Below, in pieces: positions 1 through 9,470 of a stretch of DNA of 64,000 nt (position 1 is its first letter; every line of letters begins with the position of its first letter). This DNA comes from Leptobrachium leishanense (Eukaryota > Chordata > Amphibia > Anura > Megophryidae). The notes beneath the pieces are model-generated. The model was not told the origin of the DNA. It was given only the letters and a program-made list of their open reading frames with translations, and did no database searches. Made by a program: the position numbers and the translations under genes. Where the stretch lies: contig CM019063.1 of assembly GCA_009667805.1 (NCBI GenBank), positions 53,490,881-53,554,880 of the forward strand, written 5' to 3'.

Positions 1-1022
1 GATGTCATCGCGGTGGCGCGATGATATCTATTTCAGGCACCCCCCCCCGCGTGTGCGGAGGAGGCGCCTGAAAGGGAGGGGGGGAGGTCCTTTGGACCTC
101 TCTCCCTCCCGATCGCGGGGGTCCTGAGCTTAATGCCAGGCACCGTTTGGAATGGCAGGGCCTGCCCTTCCAAATGGTACCTGGCATTAACCCCATGGGG
201 GCTGGATCACGAATCAGCGCCGAAAAGCGCCGGTTCGTGATCCTTTCCCGGAGCTGGCTGACATCTTGGATGTCAGCCAAGCCTCCGGGAACTCCCCCTG
301 AGGACTGGCGTCATCGTGCATAGCACGATTACGCTAGTCCTGGAGTTAACCCCTAGCTGCCACCAATGGTGGAGATAGGGGGTTCATTGGAACCCCCTAT
401 CTCCCGATCTGTGGCAGCTAGGGGTTAATGTTTGATATTGATGGATCGGCCAGAGCATGACCTTTCCAACGATATCAAACATGACCGTGAAAAAAGTTTT
501 TTTTTAAAAAATAAATAATAATAATAATAAAAAATAAAAAACTTATTTTTTTTATTTGTTTTGTTAATGCAGAAATATTGTTTTCATTTAATTTATAATG
601 TGAACAATGATGCTGCACTAACGATTTTTGTATGGGGTGCGTTTGTTAAAAATAGAGAAATTTTCCCCCAAACAAAATGTAACGAGACCCCATTTCTAAT
701 TTTTTTAACAAGCGCACCCCATACAAAATATAACCGCAAACGATCGCATGTTAAAATGTGAAAAAAACACTTTACACATTGTAAATTTTTGAAAATTCAA
801 ATTCTATTGCATATTTTGTTATAATATACAGACAGGACATAACGTATACATATAATAATGACATATTATGAATCTGCCGAGTCTGCCGGAAAGAACGATA
901 TATAATATGTCTGGGTCATATAATAAAATAAGCCTTCAAAACACGTTTAAACATGATGAGCGAAACCGGTAAAAATGACCTCAGCACAGGGGCGGGAAAA
1001 GCCTCAGCAGCGAAAGGGTTAA
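1..1022 (+). mobile_element. piggyBac-type multi-hairpin element, copy A1 (left end outside window)
   Basis: Non-autonomous DNA transposon with no coding capacity. The right end reads GCAGCGAAAGGG followed by TTAA at 1019-1022, matching five other copies. A TTAA target and CCC-type termini are the hallmarks of the piggyBac superfamily; that assignment is inferred from the ends because no transposase is present. From the left come a GATGTCATCGCG hairpin, a GGAGGTCC hairpin, a hairpin of GGCACCGTTTGG type near 131-190, one at 208-245, a GACTGGCGTCATCG hairpin, a long hairpin bounded by TTAACCCCTAGCTGCCAC at 344-427, an A/T-rich tract, and a hairpin on GCAGCAATATTG. The left third is cut off by the window edge. 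Confidence 0.8.
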
Positions 1023-1200
1023 AGAGATACTCTAATAAACATATTCTCCCCATTTTTATGCCTTTAAATATTTGAGGAAATGCTGTTGACACCATCCGCC
1101 CAATTATTTTTTTCCCTATTTTTCTTAGTTTAGGAGAAAATACTCACCTTTTCTCCCCCATTGCACACGTCTCGTCCCTTTTAACTTAGGGTTTCTGAAA
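1023..1200 (+). repeat. Interspersed repeat J, 5' part
   Basis: This stretch (CATCCGCCCAATTATTTTTT, then TACTCACCTTTTCTCCCCCA) matches 35525-35640, where TGACAGCCTCCGCCCAAATA and TACTCACCTTTTGCCCCTTG occur in the same order. The matching 3' part here is about 1.7 kb further on, at 2860-3161. No terminal repeats or coding motifs are visible and the class is unknown. Confidence 0.5.
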
Positions 1201-2859
1201 TGTGGAAGAGCTATATTACAATCTTCGCGCAAAGACCCTCGCGCAAAGTGAAAATCTTTGCGCCAAGCGTAAAAGTTTTGCGCGTGCAAATCGCTGCTGG
1301 AATTACAGTCCTCGTGCTTCTTTTCATCCGCCGATCAATAACGTGCACAAACAGGACGCGCCCAAATGCTCGCGGAGTAACGTTGCGCACTGTTTTTTGT
1401 TGCAATTCAGCCAATCCGAATTAAGCACCACAATTACTTCACATCAAAACATTGCGCCTGCCACATTCAATCTGAGTATATATGCTGCAGCAATAAAAAA
1501 TGCACGCACAACTTCTCAATTTTATTGTTTGGGTATGTGTAGAATGTGTAACTATACTTTGCTGCATTTTTATTTTTGGGCTGGTATATTTGTGTTCGGC
1601 CAGAACGTTCAGATTTGCCATTAACACCAGCTTTTAGGAGTTGCTAAAATTATGCGCGCAAAGGCTGTAATATATAATAATAATTAAGGCGAAATAGATT
1701 GTAATACCATCCGCGTAACAGCGCACATTCACATTTGTGCTCACAATGTTAAGTATAGGACGCGCGCAGTACAGTAAGCTTGCGCAGGGTTTGCGCAGGT
1801 TCACTCGCGGTAGACGATTGCGGCGGTTGTTGCGCTGTAATACGGGATTCGGTGCAAATGGTTTTACCCCTCGCGTTAATGTTTTTTTGCGCCAGCGCAA
1901 ACGTTTGCGTGAAGATTATGTAGCGCTCACTCCTGGAGGAGCCGCTGATTTTAACCTCGGGTTAGTCTCACCGCACTAGGGAATAAATATACACCAGCAC
2001 TGTTGTGGATTTTATAGATTATATACTTTACTGATCCCAATAAAGCGGCATATGTAATGTGAATACGGTATATGAACGACAGGATTTCGTAATGCGAGAA
2101 AAACATGCGGCGGCAAAAGGAAAGTTTAACCCCTTCATTTCTGGAGTGTAAGTCCCGCAAAAGTAATGTCCCAAAAAGGTGTGTGTGTGCGATTCAGGTA
2201 CCCAGGTACTATATTCAACTGGCCAGTGAATGGATTGCACAATTCTTCGACTAGTCACGTTGGGGCCCTGTAGATTTAAACAATACTGCAGCGTGCTTTG
2301 TTTAAACTTGGACTGTGGCCTGGAAGGCCTCTCACCCATTCGCTGGACAATCTGTTCCGTTGTCCGATCAAGGATCTCTCTCCGTTTGTATTGTACTGGA
2401 ACTCTGTGCCACCGGATCCGCTTCTCCTGCTTGTCCAATTTCGGTAACGAGAATTACGGCCTACCGCCTGCACTCCCAGTGGATCATCGCGGTCTCCTGA
2501 CTCGGGGTCCAAACCGGAACGTTGTATCTGCGCAAAACCTCTCAGCGATGTGTGGATAGGTCTCCGCCAGCAATGTCTCTGATTCTCAGCACCCGCAAGG
2601 CAGCTCCTGCTCTCTGGCCTGGTCTCAATCTCTGGCAGTCTCACGTGCGTCTTCCACCTTTCATCGCTCGGCTCACACTGGCTCTCCTTTGCATGAGGCT
2701 GCGGATATCCTTTGCTCTCTCCCACCCACTTCCTGTCCCCGTCGCAAAGCATGATGGAAATCGTAGTCCCGTTGTGTCCAGTATACTTTACATTGCACTT
2801 GTCTCCCTCTGGTGGCCAAACCCGAGCAATACATCAACAGAGTTTTTAAACAGCGCTAC
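1201..2859. other. Unclassified stretch, possibly an insertion within repeat J
   Basis: Absent from the second J copy near 35.7 kb, so it is probably an insertion. Up to about 1980 it is rich in GCGCAAA/TTTGCGC words. From about 2025 to 2830 it is GC-richer and ends with CCCTCTGGTGGCCAAA, a wording common in vertebrate LTR or SINE sequences. Open frames up to about 158 codons exist on both strands, but they overlap one another and show no recognisable domain. A decayed LTR is one possibility; I cannot demonstrate paired ends or a target duplication. Confidence 0.3.
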
Positions 2860-3161
2860 AATTACATAGTTCGGAACTTCCGCAGCGCCTGCACAGAACA
2901 ATGGATTGGAGCTGCTCGCATGCGCAGAACTGATCTATCGGCCGTAAGTCTCAGAAAGCCCACAGTTGCGGGTGGTCTGTGAGAGGGTGACGTCAGCATG
3001 CAGAACACCCTGATATCCGGGTGAATGACCTGGTGTCTGGCAGCCCAGAATTCAAAGTCCTGGCTGTTTGTCGTGCTGGGTAGGGTTGAGGAAACTCCTT
3101 CACTTCACCCAGTGAGTTAACCAGATCGGCACCGGAGGGGGCTCTACACAGCCTTTCTACT
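2860..3161 (+). repeat. Interspersed repeat J, 3' part
   Basis: Matches 35690-35960 in order: AGCGCCTGCRCAGA, then GGATYRGAGCTGC, GCGGGTGGTCTSWGAG and GACCTGGTG-like words. The two copies differ at many sites, so the family is old. It has no coding potential. Confidence 0.45.
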
Positions 3162-3310
3162 TTAACCCCTTGGCTGCAGAGGACGTGCGGGGAAAGTCCT
3201 CATTGACTCCCGCTATATGCAGAGGACGTTCCTCACACGTCATGTGCTCGGCGGGAGCCCAGAGAGATACTCACCTCTCTCCTCTGGGGTCCTGCGGCGT
3301 TCTGACTTCT
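3162..3310 (+). mobile_element. Diverged left-end fragment of the piggyBac-type family
   Basis: Begins TTAACCCCTTGGCTGCAGAGGACG, matching in layout the left end of the copy at 63469 (TTAACCCTTTGGCTGCAGATGACG). Only about 150 bases are recognisable. Then comes roughly 110 bases of unclassified sequence up to the hAT insertion at 3423. Confidence 0.5.
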
Positions 3311-3845
3311 AATGTAAGGATATAGAGTCACCCAGCACGCAGACAAAACCCAGCAAGGCAAGGAAAACCCTAATCTGAGAAGATGGTCCTTGATAATGGC
3401 CAGGTTCTAATCTACAAACAATTAGGGATGAGCTGTTCGGGTTCGGATGGTTCGGAGTTCGACCCGAACTTTGGTAGTTCGAAAGGTCGTGAATTTCGAA
3501 CTTTTTGGGCGTGTTCGGTTCGAGTTCGAAAAAAAAAAAAAAATTTGAAAAAAGTATAGAAAATGCTTAAAAAAATACTAAAAAATCTAGAAATAAAGAG
3601 ACTCTTTACTGCAGAATATTATAAGCAATGGTTTATTAGGTATTGAATTAAAAACTAATGTGTACGTGGAAAGATTATCAACTCTAAATGACCTCTGTTC
3701 ACAAATGGGCATAACACCAGGTGTTTTTAGTCTGGTAATCAATTTGATACATTGTACAATATACTAAGGGTGGGGTGGTGTCTGGTGTCTGCTTCTGATT
3801 GAGATTTGAGAATTAATTTCCCTAAAACATCCTAATATGCTGCAT

Positions 3846-4889
3846 TTAACCCTTTCGCTGCTTAGGCTTTTCACACCTCTGTGCTGAGGTCATTTTTACA
3901 GCTTTCGCTCATCATGTTTAACCGCGTTTTGTAGCCATATTTTGATATATGACCCAGACATATTATATATCGTTCTTTCCGGCAGACTTGGCAGATTCAT
4001 AATATGTCATTATTATATGTATACGTTATGTCATGTCTGTATATTATAACAAAAATGCAATAAAATTTGAATTTTCAATAATTTATTATGTGTAAAGTGT
4101 TTTTTTCACATTTTAACATGCGATCGTTTGTGGTTATATTTTTTATGGGGTGCGCTTGTTAAAAAAATTAGAAATGGGGTCTCGTTACATTTTGTTTGGG
4201 GGAAAATTTAGCTTTTTAACAAACGCATCGCATACAAAAATCGTTAGTGCAGCATTATTGTTCACATTATAATTGAAATGGGAACAATATTGCTGCATTA
4301 ACAAAACAAAAAAAAAAACTTGTTTATTTTGTTTTTTAGATTTTTTTTTTAAAAACATTTTTCATGCTCATGTTTGGTATCCTCGGAAAGGCCATGCTCT
4401 GCCTGATCCAACAATATCAAACATTAACCCCTAGCTGCCACGGAGCAGGAGATAGGGGGTTCAATGGAACCCCTATCTCCACCATTGGTGGCAGCTAGGG
4501 GTTAACTCCAGGACTGGCGTCATCGTGCTGTGCGCGATGACGACAGTCCTCAGGGGGAGTTCCTGGAGGCTTGGCCGACATCCAAGATGTCAGCCAGCTC
4601 AAGGAGAGGATCACGATCCGGCGCTTTCAGCGCTGATTCGTGATCTGGCTCCCCAGGGGTTAATAACAGCCACCGTTTGGAAGGGCAGGCTGTGCCCTTC
4701 CAAACGGTGCCTGGATTAACCCTCTGCTCCCCGGCATCTAATTGCTCCGCCGGGGTCCCGGAGTGCTGGGCTGACATCCAAGATGGCGGATTGCTGCCTC
4801 CTGTGCATGGACGCGCTCATCGCGTCCATAGCACAGGAGAACCACTTGGCTGGACGCGCTGAGCGCGTCCATAGCAGCCAAGTGGTTAA
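3846..4889 (-). mobile_element. piggyBac-type multi-hairpin element, copy A2
   Basis: Complete inverted copy inserted in F1, bounded by TTAA at 3846-3849 and 4886-4889, with ends CCCTTTCGCTGC and GCAGCCAAGTGG. It contains the same string of hairpins as the other copies. Its GGACGCGCTGAGCGCGTCC stem carries different outer arms (TTGGCT pairing with AGCCAA). No protein is encoded. It is shorter than A3 and A5 because several hairpins near its GC-rich end are missing. Confidence 0.85.
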
Positions 4890-4923
4890 CTGGTGTTTGA
4901 AAAAAATTCAAAATAACATCTAA

Positions 4924-5371
4924 GGCTAGGGTCAGATGAGCGCATTTTGTAAGGACTGTGCGTCCGTGCAGTACGGACGTACTTACTGACTGACAACAAG
5001 GTAGTGGCCAAACAGTCCGTTTTTTGACTGACGTATTTTTTGACTGATGTAGCAGGGAAAATAAATTAAAATGAAAAAACATTCTGTCCGTCAAAAATGC
5101 TGGACGTATAAATGCAGTCCATTTGACCTTGTTTCATCACTCACATACAAAGCTACACGGACGTTGTGGACGTGGCGCACTCCGCACGTCCGTTCTAGCA
5201 GTATTACGTTCTTGCCTAACCTGCGTCCGTTTGCTGCGTCCGCCATGCATTCGCACTTCTGTGCGGACGTACTTCGTGTGTGGGGCTCCATTGGTCAGAA
5301 TGCTATGCTGCCACGGACGTACAAATGTGCGGCAACACGGCCGTGATAACTGCGCTCGTCTGACCCCAGCC
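4924..5371. mobile_element. Harbinger-like MITE C1
   Basis: Inverted ends GGCTAGGGTCAGA and TCTGACCCCAGCC. It is flanked by TAA at 4921-4923 and TAA within TTAA at 5372-5375. A 3-bp TAA/TTA duplication fits PIF/Harbinger integration. The interior is rich in ACGTCCG/CGGACGT words arranged as imperfect palindromes. No transposase. Related copies lie at 5676 and 51109. Confidence 0.7.
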
Positions 5372-5410
5372 TTAAGCAATGTTATCTTTCACCTCGGGAT
5401 TAAACATTCA

Positions 5411-5586
5411 CAGGGTTATTCAGAGAGCGGTGAAAAGCAGGAGAATAACTGGAGAAGTGAAAATTCTAGGTTAAAATAGCCAAACCAGAAAAATTCTCCC
5501 ATTTAACTTAACTCACTTTCCAAATTGGCTATTTGGTCTAGATTGTTCTCTTCTCCTGCCAGTTCTCCTGGCTTTCACCTCTCTCT
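5411..5586. mobile_element. Palindromic MITE D1
   Basis: About 176 bp, a near-complete palindrome. The left arm runs CAGGGTTATTCAGAGAG, GAAAAGCAGGAGAA, AATTCTAGG and AATAGCCAAACCAG; the right arm carries the complements in reverse order. It directly abuts D2. The family shares its CAGGGTTATTC terminus with the larger B elements and probably used the same transposase; that is inference. Confidence 0.7.
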
Positions 5587-6195
5587 CAGGGTTGTTCAGA
5601 GAAAGGTGAAAACCAGGAGAATGGCAGGAAAAGATAACAATCTGGACCAAATAGCTGTTTTGGAAAGTGAGATAAGGCTAGGGTCAGACTAACGCATTTT
5701 TCACAGCAACCGTCAAAAAGTGCATCCGAAAGCATTGCCTTATTTTTTCACGGATTGCGCAAAAATGGTCATACGATGCGCATTTTTGTGCGGGATTTTT
5801 TTACGGATCCAAACCAGGAAACTTTGGGTGTCTGGACGTTATGTTGGCCGGACATGAGCAAGGTCTGACGTCTCCAAATCACGCACACACGCCGCTAGTG
5901 GACGCAGCGCACTCTGTACGTCCGTACTAGCGGTTCTGCGTTCTCGAAAAAATGCGTTCATTTTCCACTTGCGTTGCGCAGCCGGACTTTCGTGCGACCG
6001 TACTTCGTATATTGGCCGTCATTGCCCGTCATTTGCGCTAGTGCGGCCGTGATTAAGTGCAACTAAACGCATGTTAAAAATTCGCTAGTCTGACCCCAGC
6101 CTAAAGGGAGAATTTTTCTGGTTTGGCTATTTTGACCTAGAATTTTCCATTCTCCAGTCATTCTCCTGCTCTACACCGCTCTCTGAATAACCCTG
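5587..6195. mobile_element. Palindromic MITE D2, interrupted by C2
   Basis: Left end CAGGGTTGTTCAGAGAAAGG, right end CGCTCTCTGAATAACCCTG. The palindrome is split near its centre by MITE C2. Without the insert it would be about 180 bp and its middle reads GAAAGTGAGATAA then GGGAGAATTTTTCTGG, matching the uninterrupted copy at 30915-31094. It abuts D1 on the left and D3 on the right. Confidence 0.75.
5676..6101. mobile_element. Harbinger-like MITE C2 inside D2
   Basis: Ends GGCTAGGGTCAGACT and AGTCTGACCCCAGCC, flanked by TAA at 5673-5675 and 6102-6104. The intact D5 element reads GAGATAAATGGGAG at this point, which gives the empty site and shows a duplicated TAA. The interior holds palindromic GCGCACTCTGTACGTCCG-type blocks. 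Non-coding. Confidence 0.8.
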
Positions 6196-6196
6196 A

Positions 6197-6358
6197 CAGG
6201 GTTATTCAGAGAAAGGTGAAACTCAGGAGAATGACTGAAGAGAAAATTCTAGGTCAAAATAGCCAAACCAGAAAAATTCTCCCATTTAACTCACTTTCCA
6301 AATCGGCTATTTGGTCTAGAATTTTCCATTCTCCAGTCATTCTCCTGCTTTTCACCGC
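6197..6358. mobile_element. Palindromic MITE D3
   Basis: Starts CAGGGTTATTCAGAGAAAGG, runs through AATTCTAGGTCAAAATAGCC to its mirror, and ends near CTCCTGCTTTTCACCG without the terminal AATAACCCTG. F1 sequence resumes immediately afterwards, so the last 20 or so bases are lost. Third member of a head-to-tail trio of the same MITE. Confidence 0.65.
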
Positions 6359-6624
6359 CAAAAAATCAGTAAACTTTTTCTGCATGTCCAAAAATGTCTC
6401 CTCTTTTCATGCAGGCTGCCGCCCCAAGCAGTTGGTTATGGATAAATTAAAGGAAAAGCATTTACCTTCATTTGAAATGTCATTTTTTGGTTTTTACATA
6501 TTTCTATACATCCTAGAAATCCGCCACTTCACGGGCAGGTTATGGGGACCTCCTAGGCACGATATTTGAAGGAATTTTTCGTTTTTATTTTTAACCCTTA
6601 TTTCATGGAAAACTCACTGTCCCT

Positions 6625-7309
6625 TTAACCACTTGAATGCTAAGGACGCGCTCAGCGCGTCCTCAGCATTCCCGCTGGTATGCGGAGGACGCGCTGAGCG
6701 CGTCCTCGCATTGGGGTCAGCGTTCGGCCGGGTTCCGGCCGATCGCTGGCCCCTCCGGTGCGGGCTGACATCCTGGATGTCAGCCCGGCATCCGGAGCAG
6801 TGGCCGCCATTATTATGTGTCATCGCGCCCCCGCGATGACACATAATTCAGGCGCCCCCCCCGCATGTGCGGAGGAGGCGCCTGAAAGGGAGGGGGGGGA
6901 GGTCCTTCGGACCTCTCTCCCTCCCGATCGGCGGCTCACAGGGGCTTAACCCAGGCATCATTTGGAAGGGCACAGCCTGCCCTTCCAAATGATGCCTGGC
7001 ATTAACCCCTGGGGAGCTGGATCGCAAATCGGCGCTGAAAAGCGCCGATTTGCGATCCTTCCCGGGAGCTGGCCGACATCTTGGATGTCGGCCAAGCTTC
7101 CGGGAACTCCCCAGAGGACTGGCGTCATCGTGCGTAGCACGATGACGCCAGTCCTAGCATTAACCCCTAACTGCCACGAAGTGTGGAGATAGGGAGTTCC
7201 AATGAACTCCCTATCTCCCGATCCGTGGCAGTTAGGGGTTAAATTTTGATATCGTTGGATCGGCCAGAGCATGGCCGTTCCAACGATACCAAACATGAAA
7301 GTAAAAAAA

Positions 7310-7342
<33 letters not shown>

Positions 7343-7855
7343 AAAAAAAAAATTAAAAAAAAAAAAAAACACTTTTTTTTTTTTTTTTGTTTTGTTAATG
7401 CAGCAATATTGTTCCCATTTCAATTATAATGTGAACAATGATGCTGCATTAACGATTTTTGTATGCGGTGCGTTTGTTAAAAATGGTGTCATTTTCCCCA
7501 AAAAAAAATGTAACGAGACCCCATCTCTAATTTTTTTAACAAGCGCACCCCATACAAAATATAACCGCAATTGCTCGCATGTTAAAATGTGGAAAAAAAC
7601 ACTTTACACGCTGTAAATTATTGAAAATACATATTTTATTGCATTTTTTGTTATAATATACAAACATGACATAACGTATACATATAATAATGACATATTA
7701 TGAATCTACCGAGTCTGACGGAAAGAACGATATATAATATGTCGATGTCATATACTAAAATAAGCCTTCAAAACAGGTTTAAACATGATGCGCAAAACAG
7801 GTAAAAAATGACCTCAGCACAGGGGCGGGAAAAGCCTCAGCAGCGAAAGGGTTAA
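6625..7855 (+). mobile_element. piggyBac-type multi-hairpin element, copy A3 (best complete copy)
   Basis: 1231 bp including TTAA at 6625-6628 and 7852-7855. The paralogous hAT copy F2 reads CACTGTTCCTTTAAAAAC at 34558-34575, while F1 reads CACTGTCCCTTTAA, then the element, then TTAAAAACG: a direct empty-site comparison. At least fourteen consecutive hairpins fill most of the element, including GAATGCTAAGGACGCGCT (6634), TTATGTGTCATCGCG (6813), GCATCATTTGGAAGGGC (6955), GGATCGCAAATCGGCGC (7018), GACTGGCGTCATCGTGC (7117) and a long stem from TAACCCCTAACTGCCAC (7162). The right third is A/T-rich with one TAATGCAGCAATATTG hairpin. No open frame resembles a transposase. Confidence 0.9.
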
Positions 7856-8105
7856 AAACGTTTTTTTTTTTTACTTTTTGTCCTTGTTTCCTGTCCCCCA
7901 AGGCACTACCCGGACCCCCATACACTTTTTATGGCAAATATCTAGCATATATGCCCTCTTGAAGGGCACTCTAAAAACCGAATTTTCAGCCCCATTGACT
8001 TGTATGGAGTTCGAGTTCGAGTTCGGGTTCGGGTTCGGATCCGAACATTTGGAAAGTTCGGGTTCGGCTTCGAACCGAACTCGGGGAGTGTTCGGCTCAT
8101 CCCTA

Positions 8106-8450
8106 CAAACAATACATAAAAGTCCAGATCAGGGACAGGAGAGATATCGTGGTAATAACAAGCCAGAGGTCGGTACAAGGGATAACATATGCAGTAATCA
8201 CAGTCAAATATACAAGCCAGAAGTCAAACCAGAAAAACAATATGCAGAAGCTATAGACACACGCTGAGGGCTAGAATAAACCACGTCAGGGCTCAGAGCA
8301 CAGTCAGTGACTGATATTTAAAGGCCTCTGATCAGGTGCAGCATTCAAAGTGGCCTGATTCAGAGACTGGCGCCCTCTCTGTTGGGGAGACCGCACTGCA
8401 GGGGCACCAGCAGGCATGACCTCTAGGAACTCAGATGCGTCTTTTAAAGA
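8106..8450. repeat. Unclassified repeat-like flank of F1
   Basis: Continues the sequence interrupted at 3422 after the duplicated CAAACAAT. It includes AACAAGCCAGAGGTCGGTAC and ATACAAGCCAGAAGTCAAAC, a repeated AAGCCAGARGTC motif familiar from vertebrate LTR-type repeats, but I see no LTR termini. Class unknown. Confidence 0.3.
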
Positions 8451-8454
8451 CTAC

Positions 8455-8705
8455 CCCACGTAAATGACGATTGAACCCCCATATCTTCAAAACCGTGGCA
8501 GCTAGGGGGTCACGTAGGGTATCATTTGAAAGGCCTAAGCATAGCCTTTCGATACCAAACATGACCATGTTTAAAATAAAGAAATTAAAATAACATGTTT
8601 TTTTATTTGTGTGTTGTTTTTATTAATGCAGCAATATTGGTCACATTTCAATTATAATGTGAGCAATGATGCTGCACTAATGATTTTTTCCTCTGGGGTG
8701 CAGTT
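8455..8705 (+). mobile_element. Diverged internal fragment of the piggyBac-type family
   Basis: Contains CCGTGGCAGCTAGGGGGTCA, then a GGTATCATTTGAAAGG stem whose complement is CCTTTCGATACC, then an A/T tract and TTAATGCAGCAATATTGG with its mirror around 8680. These are the same modules, in the same order, as the right half of A3, but more diverged and without either TTAA end. Confidence 0.55.
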
Positions 8706-8709
8706 TGTT

Positions 8710-8840
8710 GTTTATTTGGTGTTCGCTTCAGACTGGGTTTGTTGCCTTCTTTTGGATCAACAGCAGTAGGCGATGTATGTAAGGCTGAACTCGATGGACG
8801 CACTTTTTTTTCAGCGTATGTAACTATGAATTCTGGTCAA
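8710..8840 (+). repeat. LINE 3'-tail-like repeat
   Basis: Reads CAGACTGGGTTTGTTGCC, TTTTGGATCAACAGCAGTAG, AACTCGATGGACGCAC and TTTTTTCAGCGTATGTAAC. This wording is recognisable as a common amphibian and fish interspersed repeat tail, probably CR1-type. The assignment is from memory of the family and no coding part is attached. Confidence 0.35.
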
Positions 8841-9440
8841 TTCAGAGGAAGAATGTTATAATTTGTCTCCGTGTTATAGAAAGCAAAGAGGACTATGGAA
8901 TAACACCGATCATTATCTAAAATCCAGTCTGACCTGTAGAATTTCGATAAATGGAATCTGAAGACTGTTTATTTAGTTAGAGAGAAGAAACAAATATTTA
9001 ACTGTCTTTCTCTGTCTCGTTGTTTAATCAGGCGATCCCGTGCCCTCGAGGAGGCTCGTTCGCCAACCTGACAATGATTCAAGGCTGGCTGTGTCATATG
9101 GATTCATCTCTTGACACAGAGATTTCTCCAGCTGACAGGTCATGCTGCATATCATGTATTTTGTCCTTTAAGAAAAACATTTCAGTAAACTTGGCAAGTA
9201 GTCAATCTTCTGAGCAGTGACATTAATTGATCCTGGCAAAAAAAATTTGAAAAAAAATAGGAAACAAAAAATATATGTCTGGAAGAAAAGTGTCTCTTCT
9301 TGATCAAAAGTGTCTGGAAACTGCCAAAAATACCAACTATCTTATTTAACAATAGCAACTGGTTCGTTCCTGCTTAATATCCATCACACGTGACATTTTG
9401 CATGAATTAATAAGAGTTTCTTGTTGCATGTCTTTCACTG
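8841..9440. other. Single-copy-looking stretch containing one possible exon
   Basis: No family seen elsewhere in the window. It holds the exon-like segment at 9032-9138, listed separately. The rest is AT-rich without terminal repeats. Confidence 0.3.
9032..9138 (+). CDS. Possible internal coding exon (speculative)
   Basis: A 107-base open segment between a good acceptor (pyrimidine-rich CTTTCTCTGTCTCGTTG, then TTTAATCAG) and a weak donor (CAG then GTCATG). The open frame reads IPCPRGGSFANLTMIQGW, then LCHMDSSLDTEISPAD, with no stop. I recognise no domain. Base composition is higher in GC than the flanks. It could equally be chance: the donor departs from GTAAGT and the frame stays open past it to about 9220. 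Confidence 0.2.
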
Positions 9441-9470
9441 TGACGTGTGTCTTGTTTATTTATTTATAAA

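Larger units (their letters stand above)
3423..8105 (+). mobile_element. hAT-type element F1, host to seven nested insertions
   Basis: Starts TAGGGATGAGCTGTTCGG and ends GTTCGGCTCATCCCTA, an inverted pair. It is flanked by a perfect 8-bp direct repeat, CAAACAAT, at 3415-3422 and 8106-8113. An 8-bp duplication with TAGGG-type ends is characteristic of the hAT superfamily. Without its insertions it is roughly 1.7-1.9 kb and has no transposase, so it is non-autonomous. The piece at 3537-3660 resembles the core of the CAGGGTTATTC family (AAAGAGACTCTTTACTGCAG), suggesting a mosaic. Segment 6360-6624 aligns with 34305-34568 in copy F2. Confidence 0.85.

Noticed and set aside
344..427. Treating each TTAA-bounded hairpin module as a separate annotated insertion
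   Set aside because: All full copies carry the same modules in the same order, so I annotate them as parts of one element and list nested origin only as a hypothesis.
1202..2752. Frames of 74-158 codons as genes
   Set aside because: Several overlap on both strands, no domain or splice pattern is recognisable, and the stretch is absent from the second copy of the surrounding repeat.
6196..6569. 117-codon frame starting in D3
   Set aside because: Spans the junction of a MITE and hAT sequence; no recognisable domain.
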